A DNA stretch of 64,000 nt from a bacterium. Lineage in GTDB: Bacteria > Bdellovibrionota > UBA2428. Below are positions 8,414-17,196 of the stretch, in pieces. The notes under the pieces are model-generated. The model saw nothing but the letters and a program-made list of their open reading frames with translations. It searched no databases and was not told the origin of the DNA. Each line of letters starts with the position of its first letter. Position 1 is the first letter of the stretch. A program made the translations under genes and the position numbers. The stretch lies in the NCBI GenBank assembly GCA_009991595.1, contig JAACVK010000034.1, forward strand, positions 1 to 64,000, written 5' to 3'.

Positions 8414-11008
8414 TCAAACGCGTTGTTCGGCTTTAAAGGTCTTCACCAAGGCGCTGGTTGTCTTTTCTATCAAAGAAGCTACTTCGTTGTCTTCAAGAGT
8501 GCGTTCCTGGCTTTGCAACAAAAGCCTCATTGCAACAGACACTCTTCCATCCTCTTGTGGGTAAACATCCAAACAGTCTAGGCTCACCAAAAGGTCTGAT
8601 GCTTGTTTATGAACAACCTTAGCGATGTCGTCAAAGCTAAGCGATTTTTCGAAAACAAAAGCTAAATCTCTTTCAATAAATGGAAACTTGGAGCTGGCCG
8701 TGATGCTGCCCTTTTTTAGAATTTTCGCAACAGTGCTCTTTTCGTAAGCACTTTTCCACAAATCTTCAACACACCGAAGTTCACCAAACGCAACGCCAAG
8801 TTCTTTTCCTGTAGCCACATTTAGTAAATCACTCTTCACCAAAGGATGAAGTTCACCCACAAATCCCATCACGTTCGTCTGAGGGCCTTTTTTCCCCGGC
8901 GTAAAATAAATCGCAGAGCGACCAGGGTGAAGTAAATTCATCGGAATCCACGGAGCCATTTCGGCTACATAAGGTGCAAGCTTAGGATCATCGTAGACTT
9001 TCCACAAAGGAAGCAGATTCATACTCTGCCAAATTCGATCCTGAGTCGCCATGGATTGGGCGATTAAATCCGCAGCTCCCTTGGCGTCAAAAAAATCAAA
9101 CTGCTCTTTCCTCGCGACAGAACTCTTATCCGAAGACCAATGATCTTTGTTTCTTTGCCCCAACAAAACCCAAGAAACATGTAAAGATTCTTTTGTTGGT
9201 GAAGACAAAGCCACATCAGTCAAATCTGTTCTCTTTTCAAAAACGGTAGAAGCTTCAAAAAACTTCGCTCTATACTCACCCTTGGCCGTGCTTGAAGCCA
9301 AAGAGCGTAAAAGCCCTGTACTTAAGTTGGAGCGCATATATTTCCAGTCATGAGAAAGTGGGTTCTCTAGACTCACATATTTAACGTCAGGAGCATATTC
9401 TTTCTCTTTGTCCGAGAAAAAACAATAAGGCATCAACTCCACAAAAGAGGTCCCAAGCATTCTAACGCGCAACTTCTGAATCAAATCAAAAGTGCCCTCA
9501 GTGATAGGCTTAGAAACCGAAAGCATGGCAGGAAATCGCGTAGGAATCCCATCAAACCCCGCCAAGCGAGCCACTTCTTCAATCAAATCAATTTCACGCA
9601 AAAGATCCACTCTATGAGTGGGAACAAACACTTTTAAAACCTTGGCTGAGCGACTTTCCGTGCCAATCTCTAAGGTCGCCAAATGGTCGCTAATTTCTTT
9701 GGCTTGCAAATCAAGACCGGTCACTTTTTTAAACGCTCTTAAATCTAAATTAATAGTGTGGGCTTCAAGCTTCTTGGAAAAAGTCTTGGCTTGAAAATGA
9801 ACTAAAGCACCTCGTCTTCTGCACCCACAAATGTCCTTAAACAACTTGAGAGCTCTGCCAGCCCCTACCAAGGCCATATTAGGGTCTACACCCCTCTCAA
9901 AACGATGGGAAGACTCGGAATGGATCTTATGCCGTTGAACAGTTCCTCGAATGGAGTCCGCATTGAAATAAGCCGACTCTAAAATAACTCGCTTAGTTTC
10001 ATTAGAAACAGCACTTTCAAGTCCGCCCATAACACCCGCAATAGCGACAGGCCCTTTGGAGTCAGCAATCACCAAGTCTTCTTTAAACAACTTTCTTTCA
10101 ACGCCATCCAAAGTAACAAGGCTCTCACCCTTCTTAGCGTATCGAACAATCAGCTTAGATCCTTCAATTTTATCCGCATCAAAAGCGTGCAAAGGCTGAC
10201 CTAGCTCCATTAAAACATAATTAGTAATATCTACGAGTGCATTTTTTGGACGCTGCCCGACAGCCTGTAAATGAGAGCTCATCCATTGAGGAGTCTCAAT
10301 CGTCTTAAAGCCCTCAAGTAGCTGAGCGCTATAGAAAGGACAGGCCCTTTTAGCTTGAACCTCAAGACTAATTAAAGGCACATCCGAACTTTTTTCAAAG
10401 TTTAACTTCTCATATTCAGGCAATTGAACAGAGGCACCAACATAGCGACCCAACTCCCGGGCCAAACCAACATGAGACAGACAGTCAGCACGATCCGGAG
10501 TCAATTCAAACTCCCAAACCTCATCGTCTAAGCCCAGAGCCGCCACCAACGGTCGACCAATGGTCGTCTTCGCAGGCAGCTCCAAGATTCCTTCAGAGGC
10601 ATCTGCCAAACCCAACTCACTCTCAGAGCAAAGCATTCCAGAACTTTCTACTCCACGAATTTTAGATTTCTTAATCTTGAAATTGCCCGGTAGCACACAG
10701 CCTTCTCGAGCAAGGGCTACTTTCAGCCCCTGTTTCACATTTGAAGCACCACAAACTATAGAATAAATTTCTTTGTCTGAGACTTTCACCTTACAAACAT
10801 TGAGTCGATCTGCTTCAGGATGTTTTTCAAAACTCAATATTTCAGCGGTAACAACATCTTCAATGCCTTCCGACAATTTCTTCCGAGAACCAACCTCAAG
10901 CCCGACCAAAGGCATTCTCTGCTCAAGAACAGAAGCCTGCTTTTTCAAACTCTCCAAAGCCTTCGATGAATTTAAATAAGTAGCTACCCAAGATAATGAA
11001 ATCTTCAT
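8414..11008 (-). CDS. pheT: Phenylalanine-tRNA ligase beta subunit
   Basis: The large subunit of the (alpha-beta)2 phenylalanyl-tRNA synthetase. The ATG at 11008 overlaps the pheS stop codon (ATGA), so I prefer it to the GTG at 11017. The product of about 864 residues has an EMAP-like tRNA-binding domain near residues 40-150 and the B3/B4 editing region. Next come B5 (VPTHRVDLLREIDLIEEVARLAGF), the catalytic-like core, and an FDX-ACB anticodon-binding domain at the end (FPFIERDLAF). It is the last gene of the rpmI-rplT-pheS-pheT cluster and meets ychJ end to end. Confidence 0.96.
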   Translation of the reverse strand: MKISLSWVATYLNSSKALESLKKQASVLEQRMPLVGLEVGSRKKLSEGIEDVVTAEILSFEKHPEADRLNVCKVKVSDKEIYSIVCGASNVKQGLKVALAREGCVLPGNFKIKKSKIRGVESSGMLCSESELGLADASEGILELPAKTTIGRPLVAALGLDDEVWEFELTPDRADCLSHVGLARELGRYVGASVQLPEYEKLNFEKSSDVPLISLEVQAKRACPFYSAQLLEGFKTIETPQWMSSHLQAVGQRPKNALVDITNYVLMELGQPLHAFDADKIEGSKLIVRYAKKGESLVTLDGVERKLFKEDLVIADSKGPVAIAGVMGGLESAVSNETKRVILESAYFNADSIRGTVQRHKIHSESSHRFERGVDPNMALVGAGRALKLFKDICGCRRRGALVHFQAKTFSKKLEAHTINLDLRAFKKVTGLDLQAKEISDHLATLEIGTESRSAKVLKVFVPTHRVDLLREIDLIEEVARLAGFDGIPTRFPAMLSVSKPITEGTFDLIQKLRVRMLGTSFVELMPYCFFSDKEKEYAPDVKYVSLENPLSHDWKYMRSNLSTGLLRSLASSTAKGEYRAKFFEASTVFEKRTDLTDVALSSPTKESLHVSWVLLGQRNKDHWSSDKSSVARKEQFDFFDAKGAADLIAQSMATQDRIWQSMNLLPLWKVYDDPKLAPYVAEMAPWIPMNLLHPGRSAIYFTPGKKGPQTNVMGFVGELHPLVKSDLLNVATGKELGVAFGELRCVEDLWKSAYEKSTVAKILKKGSITASSKFPFIERDLAFVFEKSLSFDDIAKVVHKQASDLLVSLDCLDVYPQEDGRVSVAMRLLLQSQERTLEDNEVASLIEKTTSALVKTFKAEQRV

Positions 11009-12066
11009 ACGAGCCACCTCGGAAACTGTAAGAAATAACGATAATCAGATTCGTAAAAAGAACGCAGATCTTCAATGGAATATTTCAACATGGCCATTCG
11101 TTCAATGCCCATACCAAAAGCAAAGCCACGAATCTTATCGATGTCATAATTAACGGATTTAAAAACTTCTGGATCAACCATTCCGCAACCACCAATTTCA
11201 ATCCAGCCAGTGCTTTTGCAAACTCGGCAACCTGCCCCTTTGCAAAAGCAACATTGCATATCCACTTCAGCTGAGGGCTCTGTAAAAGGAAAGAATGAAG
11301 GCCTGAGACGAACCTTAAGTTCTGACCCAAAGAATTCACTTACTAAATATTGAAGTATTCCCTTCAAATCTCCCATGTGAACATCTTCGTCCACCAAAAG
11401 CCCTTCGACCTGGTGAAACATAGGAGAATGAGTGTGATCATAATCCGCTCGATAGACTCGCCCTGGGCATATCATTCTCACCGGTGGCTTGGACCGCAAC
11501 ATACTTCGAATCTGCACAGGAGAAGTGTGAGTTCTTAAAACTAACTTCTCTTCTCGCGATACATAAAAGGTATCCTGCATGGTTCGAGAGGGATGATTAG
11601 GCGGAAAATTGAGAGAATCGAAATTGTTCCACTCGGATTCAATCTCTGGCCCCATTTCCACCACAAAACCACAAGCTCTTAGAATACTAATAATTTCAGC
11701 CTGAGCTCTAAAAACTGGGTGCTCAAAGGATTGAGGCACTTCGCGAGCAGGTAAACTTACATCAACCCTCTCGGTTTCGAGTTGCTTAGTTATGCTGGCT
11801 TGTTTCAACCGCACGGCTCGTGCATCGTAACTTTTGGTCAGCGCTTCTCGGATGGCATTGGCTTTTTGCCCGGCAACGGGTCTTTCTTCGTGGCTCATTT
11901 GGCCAAGCTGTTTCATCAAAGAAGTCAGCTCACCCTTTTTGCCGAACAATTCAACTCGTAAAGTTTCAAGGTGCTGAAGATCTTCAGCGTGAGAGATGAG
12001 TTCTAGGCCTCGTTTTTCAATGAGGGCTAGATTCTTTTCAAAGTTGTCCAAATTCCCCGAGCCCAT
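11005..12066 (-). CDS. pheS: Phenylalanine-tRNA ligase alpha subunit
   Basis: A 353-residue class II synthetase subunit carrying the active site for Phe activation. An N-terminal coiled-coil arm (residues 1-90) is followed by the catalytic domain with motif 2 (VYRADYDHTHSPMFHQVEG) and motif 3 (GFAFGMGIERMAML). It includes the CxxC-rich insert CCFCKGAGCRVC that is common in bacterial PheS. The start ATG has no obvious Shine-Dalgarno sequence but fits the family N-terminus. It lies 67 bases downstream of rplT; a short hairpin-forming GC stretch between them could attenuate transcription. Confidence 0.96.
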   Translation of the reverse strand: MGSGNLDNFEKNLALIEKRGLELISHAEDLQHLETLRVELFGKKGELTSLMKQLGQMSHEERPVAGQKANAIREALTKSYDARAVRLKQASITKQLETERVDVSLPAREVPQSFEHPVFRAQAEIISILRACGFVVEMGPEIESEWNNFDSLNFPPNHPSRTMQDTFYVSREEKLVLRTHTSPVQIRSMLRSKPPVRMICPGRVYRADYDHTHSPMFHQVEGLLVDEDVHMGDLKGILQYLVSEFFGSELKVRLRPSFFPFTEPSAEVDMQCCFCKGAGCRVCKSTGWIEIGGCGMVDPEVFKSVNYDIDKIRGFAFGMGIERMAMLKYSIEDLRSFYESDYRYFLQFPRWLV

Positions 12067-12133
12067 ATATAATTAATACTGGCACAGGGCACTAAGGCCA
12101 AGCCCTATACCAAATAAAAAAAGAAAATTCTCG

Positions 12134-12484
12134 TTATGCTCCCTGAGCAGCTTTAGCAATCTCAGAGAATCCTTGAGGATCGTGCAGAGCAATATAAGCT
12201 AGAGTCTTTCGATCAAGCTCAACATTGGCTCTTTTCAAACCACCAATGAGAGTTGAATAAGTTAACTCATTCTCACGAGCAGCAGCGTTGATACGTTGGT
12301 TCCAAAGAGCGCGCATGTCCCTCTTTTTATTTTTACGGTCACGAAAAGCGTAAACCAATGCGTGAGTAAGAGCCTCATAGGCTTTGGAAAAAGATCTCTT
12401 AGCCGACCCGCGATATCCTTCGGTCGCCTTAAGAACTTTTTTTCTTCTTTTTCTAGTTTTAAATCCACCTTTTACTCTAGGCAT
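12134..12484 (-). CDS. rplT: Ribosomal protein bL20
   Basis: This 116-residue basic protein of the large ribosomal subunit starts MPRVKGGFKTRKRRKK and carries the conserved GYRGSAKRSF and IGGLKRANVELDRKTLA blocks. It binds 23S rRNA early in 50S assembly, and in other bacteria represses its own operon by binding the leader mRNA. It follows rpmI by 18 bases in the order rpmI-rplT-pheS-pheT. Confidence 0.97.
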   Translation of the reverse strand: MPRVKGGFKTRKRRKKVLKATEGYRGSAKRSFSKAYEALTHALVYAFRDRKNKKRDMRALWNQRINAAARENELTYSTLIGGLKRANVELDRKTLAYIALHDPQGFSEIAKAAQGA

Positions 12485-12502
12485 TTCTTTACTCCTTCAA
12501 AC

Positions 12503-12700
12503 TCACGCGTAGGGGATGAGTCTATCAATTCTTCCTTGGTTGCCAGCATCAATGTAAGCAGATTGCTGAATACGTCTGTGACGACTATTACTCTTTTGCA
12601 ACTGCAAGTGCTTACTATTCATTTTGCCTCGTTTGATGAGGCCAGAAGCTGTCTTTTTAAATCGCTTTTTCGCACCTGAGTGACTTTTAAGTTTTGGCAT
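12503..12700 (-). CDS. rpmI: Ribosomal protein bL35
   Basis: A 65-residue basic protein with the family signature MPKLKSHSGAKKRFKKTASG and the C-terminal region RIDRLIPYA. A good AAGGAGAG ribosome site precedes the ATG. Normally rpmI follows infC in one operon. Here infC is about 1.8 kb away, separated by oppositely oriented genes, so rpmI must be read from its own promoter within 12701-12872, which it shares divergently with the gene at 12873. Confidence 0.96.
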   Translation of the reverse strand: MPKLKSHSGAKKRFKKTASGLIKRGKMNSKHLQLQKSNSRHRRIQQSAYIDAGNQGRIDRLIPYA

Positions 12701-12872
12701 AGTCGCAATCTCTCCTTACAAAGAGCCACCCTTTCTGCCATCAACAATCCGTTCAGACAAGTGAAAAGCTCGCAAATCCAACTATTTCGAGTATTGGCTA
12801 AATTGGACTTGATATTATTTATGCAATGCGTTATATTCCACCCACAAAGACATGCATTAAGAAAGGAATCTT

Positions 12873-13430
12873 ATGTATTTTCAGTATCTTAAGACACTTG
12901 CACCCGTCGCGGTAGCGGCACTTGTTGCCATCACATGCTCGGCTCAACCGAAACCCGGCAACCATTCACAATCAGATTTGGAGAGGAGCCTAGCCCCCCA
13001 ATCCACCAAGCTTCCCTCTATTCAAACTGGACCGGTAGAAAGTAAGTCCTCCAAATCAAGAAATTTCGACTTTGAACCCGACCATTTGGTCGTCTTTTTT
13101 AGAGCCAGTGTGAAATCAGAAAAAAGAACCGTCCTTCATGAATGTCGAATCGCCTTAGATAGCCACCTCATTACTCAAGAAGCTCAAAAGCGTTTTACCT
13201 CTATCAAAGAACTGGTTGAGGAAATCGCGACAGGAGAAAGTGATTGGTCTCCACAAGGAAGAAGGGGCTTTTCAGAAGACATTAAAACACTCTCCATGAT
13301 CAATCTCACTGAACTCAAAACAAAGAAAAGGTATAGCATTCATAAATACGACAACGATCAAGGTGAATCTGCTAGAGAAAACGAAGCAGTAAAAAAATTA
13401 CAAGGAATCGCGCAAGCGCTCTGTAATTAA
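12873..13430 (+). CDS. Exported protein of unknown function
   Basis: A 185-residue protein with an N-terminal hydrophobic signal (residues 8-22) ending ITCSAQP. The Cys could be lipidated, but the lipobox is imperfect (Thr at -1), so ordinary Sec cleavage is equally possible. The mature half contains a region beginning HLVVFFRASVKSEKR and a Cys near the end (ALCN). No domain is recognised. AAGGAA precedes the ATG. It is the first of three secreted-protein genes lying between rpmI and infC. Confidence 0.65.
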   Translation: MYFQYLKTLAPVAVAALVAITCSAQPKPGNHSQSDLERSLAPQSTKLPSIQTGPVESKSSKSRNFDFEPDHLVVFFRASVKSEKRTVLHECRIALDSHLITQEAQKRFTSIKELVEEIATGESDWSPQGRRGFSEDIKTLSMINLTELKTKKRYSIHKYDNDQGESARENEAVKKLQGIAQALCN

Positions 13431-13449
13431 TGAGCAAGGCTTTCTCAAA

Positions 13450-14091
13450 ATGAAAAAATTCTTAGGATTCATTCTCTACGTCGCCGCAATTAGCACCTCT
13501 CTAAAAGGTCACACTTTAGATTTTACACTGGATACCTCGAGCAAGGGAAAGCAAGAGGAAATATTAAACAACTATCCGAAAAATCTCTTAAAAGCGGCAT
13601 CTGAAATTCAAAAAATCATCCGTCGATTGGAAACTCTTGGCGGAACCCGCTCAACTGAAATTTGGGAGAGCGCCAATTGCTATTGGATGGCCATGTCCTA
13701 CTATGAAGAAAAATACATCAATGTGCCGCACATTGTATCTCCTCGAGACTTTGAAAAGTTTGTAAAAAGCAAATTCACAAAGATCACTGAAACAGAACTT
13801 AGAATTGGAGACCTCATTGTATTCCATGGAGAGTTCAAAGAGGCTGTTTTTGACGATCGAGACGGATGGCCTAGAAAAAGCATGTTCTCCTACGAAACTC
13901 CATATCATGCAGCCGTCGTACTTTCATTCGACGAAGATTCAAATCCGATTGTCATTCAAAAAGACAATCACCATAGCGATGAATTTAGCCTAATGACTCT
14001 AGATAGTGTCTACAAACAAACTAAAGAGTCTTGGATCAAGGGTCTTCAAAAAACTACGCTCGAATACTATCGCCTAGAATCGAAAGACTAA
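13450..14091 (+). CDS. Exported protein, possible NlpC/P60- or CHAP-like fold
   Basis: This 213-residue protein with a signal peptide (residues 1-20) follows the previous gene by 19 bases, so the two probably share a transcript. A Cys in SANCYWMAMSYYE near residue 79, the segment LRIGDLIVFHGEF, and a His in ETPYHAAVVLSF followed by IVIQKDN are arranged like the Cys-His pair and GD(L/V)-V strand of NlpC/P60 or CHAP amidases. That would suit peptidoglycan hydrolysis in the periplasm. The similarity is by eye and weak. Confidence 0.6.
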   Translation: MKKFLGFILYVAAISTSLKGHTLDFTLDTSSKGKQEEILNNYPKNLLKAASEIQKIIRRLETLGGTRSTEIWESANCYWMAMSYYEEKYINVPHIVSPRDFEKFVKSKFTKITETELRIGDLIVFHGEFKEAVFDDRDGWPRKSMFSYETPYHAAVVLSFDEDSNPIVIQKDNHHSDEFSLMTLDSVYKQTKESWIKGLQKTTLEYYRLESKD

Positions 14092-14104
14092 AGCAGCTCT
14101 TGAA

Positions 14105-14521
14105 TCACTTAGAAATAGTTAGATAGAGGCCTGCCAAATCATTATCAACTGATTGACTTACCTGCACGGAGTGCAAGGGACTATGCTCTTCTAGATGAAA
14201 CCAGGTTGTTGATCCCACATCTGAGGAGGAATTATTTCTATCGGCGACCCAATACAATAACTCATAGCTAAGCCGAGGGGGGGTTTTGTGAGGATAGGCA
14301 CTTAGCTTTAAATGAACACCAAATTTTCGGCTAAAATCTGGGCCGCATTCGACCGCCCAATCCATACCAAATTCATTCTCCTGTTTATGACGACACGGGT
14401 GCGAAAAGCCACCATCAAAGGAGCGATATTCAAACTTCAAGCGTGCCACGGTCAATGGGCCTACCTGAGCCCACAGCGGAGACACAAACAAGAAAAAGGC
14501 CAATAAATAGGATCCACGCAT
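14105..14521 (-). CDS. Small exported protein co-transcribed with infC
   Basis: A 138-residue protein with a signal peptide (residues 1-18, ending WAQ) and two cysteines in the mature part (SHPCRHKQ and VECGPDF) likely to pair. A strong GGGGAGG ribosome site lies before its ATG, only 24 bases after the infC stop. It is therefore probably the last gene of the speA-thrS-infC transcript. It converges with the gene ending at 14091. No domain is recognised. Confidence 0.65.
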   Translation of the reverse strand: MRGSYLLAFFLFVSPLWAQVGPLTVARLKFEYRSFDGGFSHPCRHKQENEFGMDWAVECGPDFSRKFGVHLKLSAYPHKTPPRLSYELLYWVADRNNSSSDVGSTTWFHLEEHSPLHSVQVSQSVDNDLAGLYLTISK

Positions 14522-14545
14522 GCACTACCTCCCCAGGTTAGCGTT

Positions 14546-15205
14546 TTAGGTCGAGGTCGGATCGGGATTATTCTCCTCAGCTCGTTCGGCAGGCGTTTTT
14601 TCCATCAATCTTCTCGGCCGAATAAGACTTGCAATAAGTCCAACTTCTTTGGCTTTCTTTGCCGCACTTATGGGACCAACAATAACGATCAATCGCTTGC
14701 CTTCCATCTTCGGCTGTAAATCAACCATAGCTTGGCCTTCGAGCTTCTCAAGAAACTCCATCAAGGTTCTCCAGCCAACATCCAAGTGTTCCATCTCACG
14801 CCCACGGTAGAAAACAATGATTTTGACCTTGTTTCCTTCTTCAAGAAAGCCAATAGCTCTCTTAGACTTATGTCCCAAATCATGGTCTTCAGTCTTTGGA
14901 CGTATTTGAATTTCCTTAAGCTCCATAGAAACTTGTTTCTTTTTAGAAACTTGTTTCTTTTTCTTTTCTTGATACTTAAACTTCCCGTAATCCATAATTT
15001 TACAGACGGGAGGATCCGACTTAGCGGCAACTTGAACAAGATCCAAGCCAGATTCACGAGCCTGTCTAACAGCTTCACGCGTATCTAAAATTCCGAGCTG
15101 CTCACCGGCGGCTCCAATCACGCGAACAAATGGGGAACGAATTCGAAAATTAATTTGGTGCTCGTCATTGTTCTGTTGAAAACGACCTCTTCCAGGTTTC
15201 TTAAT
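14546..15205 (-). CDS. infC: Translation initiation factor IF-3, ATT start codon
   Basis: IF-3 keeps the 30S subunit free and discriminates against wrong start codons. The conserved frame extends upstream of the first usual start codon (GTG near 15121) with a good IF-3 N-terminus of 28 residues (starting KKPGRGRF). It reaches an ATT codon at 15205 seven bases after a GGAGG site. ATT starts are the classical infC feature that lets IF-3 repress its own translation. The 219-residue protein has the N-domain with KIMDYGKFKYQ, a Lys-rich linker containing an exact duplication of KKKQVS, and the C-domain with IQIRPKTEDHDL. The C-terminal tail is Glu/Pro-rich. Confidence 0.95.
   Translation of the reverse strand: MKKPGRGRFQQNNDEHQINFRIRSPFVRVIGAAGEQLGILDTREAVRQARESGLDLVQVAAKSDPPVCKIMDYGKFKYQEKKKKQVSKKKQVSMELKEIQIRPKTEDHDLGHKSKRAIGFLEEGNKVKIIVFYRGREMEHLDVGWRTLMEFLEKLEGQAMVDLQPKMEGKRLIVIVGPISAAKKAKEVGLIASLIRPRRLMEKTPAERAEENNPDPTST
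14926..14961 (-). repeat. 18-bp tandem duplication inside infC
   Basis: Two exact, adjacent 18-base copies encode KKKQVS twice in the linker between the two IF-3 domains. The repeat is in frame and lengthens a flexible, positively charged linker, so it is probably tolerated. It looks like a recent slippage or duplication event. Confidence 0.85.
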
Positions 15206-15208
15206 AGG

Positions 15209-15226
15209 ATATCCTCCTTTGGATAT
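15209..15226 (-). promoter_or_regulatory. Small hairpin over the infC ribosome-binding site
   Basis: On the mRNA strand the arms ATATCC and GGATAT (six pairs, loop AAAGGA) enclose part of the AAAGGAGG ribosome site directly before the ATT start. Opening and closing of this stem could tune initiation, adding to the known autocontrol through the ATT codon. The structure is visible; a regulatory role is inferred. Confidence 0.3.
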
Positions 15227-15267
15227 TTTTTAAAAAAAGATTTTTCATCATGAAATTAAACTGATCA

Positions 15268-17172
15268 TTAGAATTTATTTCTTTGAAGTGACTCTAGCTC
15301 TGAAAAGAACTCATCAATAGATAGACCACTTACCTGGCTACCATCTTCTTTTCTGAGACTAACGTTAGAGTTTTCTACTTCTTGGGCGCCTAGGATTACC
15401 ATATAGGGGACTTTGAATTTCCTATGTCTTTTGATTTTAGCGCCGAGCTTGTCATTTGAATCATCTAAGACAACACGATATCCCCTTGATTTTGCTTCGT
15501 CAAAAAGTTTTTGAGCCAAGGTGCCCGCTTCTTCCGTCACAGTCATCACAACTAGCTGTAAAGGTGCCAACCATAAGGGAAATTTGCCGCCGTAGTGTTC
15601 AATCAAAATCCCTAAAAATCGCTCTAAACTGCCCGCAATTGCTCGGTGGATCATGACCGGGGTGTGTTTTGCATTATCGGCACCGGTGTATCCAAGGCCA
15701 AATCGGTCAGGCATCGAGAAGTCCAATTGCACGGTTCCGCACTGGTGAGTTCGGCCCAAAGAGTCATTAAGGTGAAAATCGATCTTCGGTCCATAAAAGG
15801 CCCCGTCCCCCGGGTTAATCTTGTAGGTTTCTCCGGCCGTTTCTAGGGCAGACTTCAAGGCAGCTTCGGATCGATCCCAAACTTCTTCGGCACCAATCCG
15901 TTTTTCCGGCCTCGTGCTCAATTCAATTTGATAGCTAAAGCCAAAAAGGGAGTAAAACTTACGTATCATTTCTAAGATTCGAATGATCTCGCCCTCGATT
16001 TGCTCTTCGGTGCAATAAACGTGGGCATCATCCTGGACAAAGCTTCTCACTCGAAACAAACCAGCAACAACTCCGCTGCGCTCATGCCGATGAACTCGGC
16101 CAAACTCCGCATAACGAATGGGTAGCTCTCGATACGAGTGCCTTTGATTGCCATAAATCAAACAGTGACCCGGGCAATTCATAGGTTTCACCGCAAAGTT
16201 TTGATCATCCACCTGGGTAAAATACATGTTCTCTTTGTAGTTGTCGTAATGCCCCGAGGCCTTCCACAACTTCTCACTCATCATCAAAGGAGAAAGAACA
16301 GTCTCAAAGCCATTCGCTTGGTTGAGTTCAGTTAAAACGTCTTTAACGGCCTCATAAACGATAGCACCGTTCTTGTGAAAGAAGGGCGATGCAGGCGCTT
16401 CTTCGTGAAAGGAAAATAGCTCCATTTCAACGCCTAGCTTACGATGATCCCGCTTTTTAGCTTCTTCAATTTGGAATAAATATTTCGATAGCTCTTCCTT
16501 ATCCGTAAAGGCAGTCCCGTAGATACGAGACAACATAGGATTCTTCTCATCACCACGCCAATAGGCACCTGCCACGCTCATTAGCTTAAGAGCAGGGATA
16601 TCCCCTGTTTTAGGCACGTGAGGCCCACGACAAAGGTCCACCCAGTCTCCCTGCCAATAGAGGCTAACAGTTTTTACACCTTCGTTTTTTTGAAGATCTT
16701 GAATGATCTCGGTTTTAAACTTTTCGCCTCGTTCGTCAAAAAACACAATTGCCTTTTCCACGGGCCACTCTTCCCGCTTAAGCTCATGGTTCTGAGCAAC
16801 AATCTTTTTCATTTTCTTCTCAATGGCTGGCAAATCTTCAAGCGTAAAAGGCTTGTCTGTCGCAAAGTCATAGAAAAACCCGTTGTCGATCACGGGACCT
16901 ATAGTGACTTGAACGTTTTCATAAAGCTGCTGAACAGCCTGGGCCAAGATATGAGCACAGCTGTGTCGAACAAAATCCAAACCCTCGGGAGAATCCATAT
17001 AAATGGCCTCATAAGCTTCAGAGTCACTCAAAGGCATATGTAAATCTAAAATCTGTTCGCCAAACTTTAACCCTACTAATTTTCGAGTTTTTGAGAGGTC
17101 TTTCCGAAACTCCATTCCATTGGAAGCTTTCCCCTCCCACAATGTCTGACCGGCACTTTGAACTTTAATCAT
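15268..17172 (-). CDS. thrS: Threonine-tRNA ligase
   Basis: This 634-residue class II synthetase has an N-terminal TGS domain (residues 1-65), the editing domain with the HSCAHILAQAVQQLY and RGPHVPKTGDIPALKL motifs, and a catalytic core with the zinc-site region MNCPGHCLIY and motif 2 (RYAEFGRVHRHERSG). The C-terminal anticodon-binding domain starts near PLQLVVMTV. Length and domain order are normal. It sits 24 bases downstream of speA and 62 bases upstream of the infC start, keeping the thrS-infC order conserved across bacteria. Confidence 0.97.
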   Translation of the reverse strand: MIKVQSAGQTLWEGKASNGMEFRKDLSKTRKLVGLKFGEQILDLHMPLSDSEAYEAIYMDSPEGLDFVRHSCAHILAQAVQQLYENVQVTIGPVIDNGFFYDFATDKPFTLEDLPAIEKKMKKIVAQNHELKREEWPVEKAIVFFDERGEKFKTEIIQDLQKNEGVKTVSLYWQGDWVDLCRGPHVPKTGDIPALKLMSVAGAYWRGDEKNPMLSRIYGTAFTDKEELSKYLFQIEEAKKRDHRKLGVEMELFSFHEEAPASPFFHKNGAIVYEAVKDVLTELNQANGFETVLSPLMMSEKLWKASGHYDNYKENMYFTQVDDQNFAVKPMNCPGHCLIYGNQRHSYRELPIRYAEFGRVHRHERSGVVAGLFRVRSFVQDDAHVYCTEEQIEGEIIRILEMIRKFYSLFGFSYQIELSTRPEKRIGAEEVWDRSEAALKSALETAGETYKINPGDGAFYGPKIDFHLNDSLGRTHQCGTVQLDFSMPDRFGLGYTGADNAKHTPVMIHRAIAGSLERFLGILIEHYGGKFPLWLAPLQLVVMTVTEEAGTLAQKLFDEAKSRGYRVVLDDSNDKLGAKIKRHRKFKVPYMVILGAQEVENSNVSLRKEDGSQVSGLSIDEFFSELESLQRNKF

Positions 17173-17196
17173 CGTTGGAAAATTCTATCACGGTGT

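Noticed and set aside
12067-12133. GC hairpin (AGGGC/GCCCT) between rplT and pheS as a pheST attenuator
   Set aside because: No T run and no Phe-rich leader peptide; too weak to call.
14732-15088. Plus-strand 118-codon frame
   Set aside because: Antisense to infC; Leu/Phe-rich only because the opposite strand encodes Lys/Glu-rich IF-3 linker.
16618-17043. Plus-strand 141-codon frame
   Set aside because: Antisense to thrS, no ribosome site and no recognisable domain.
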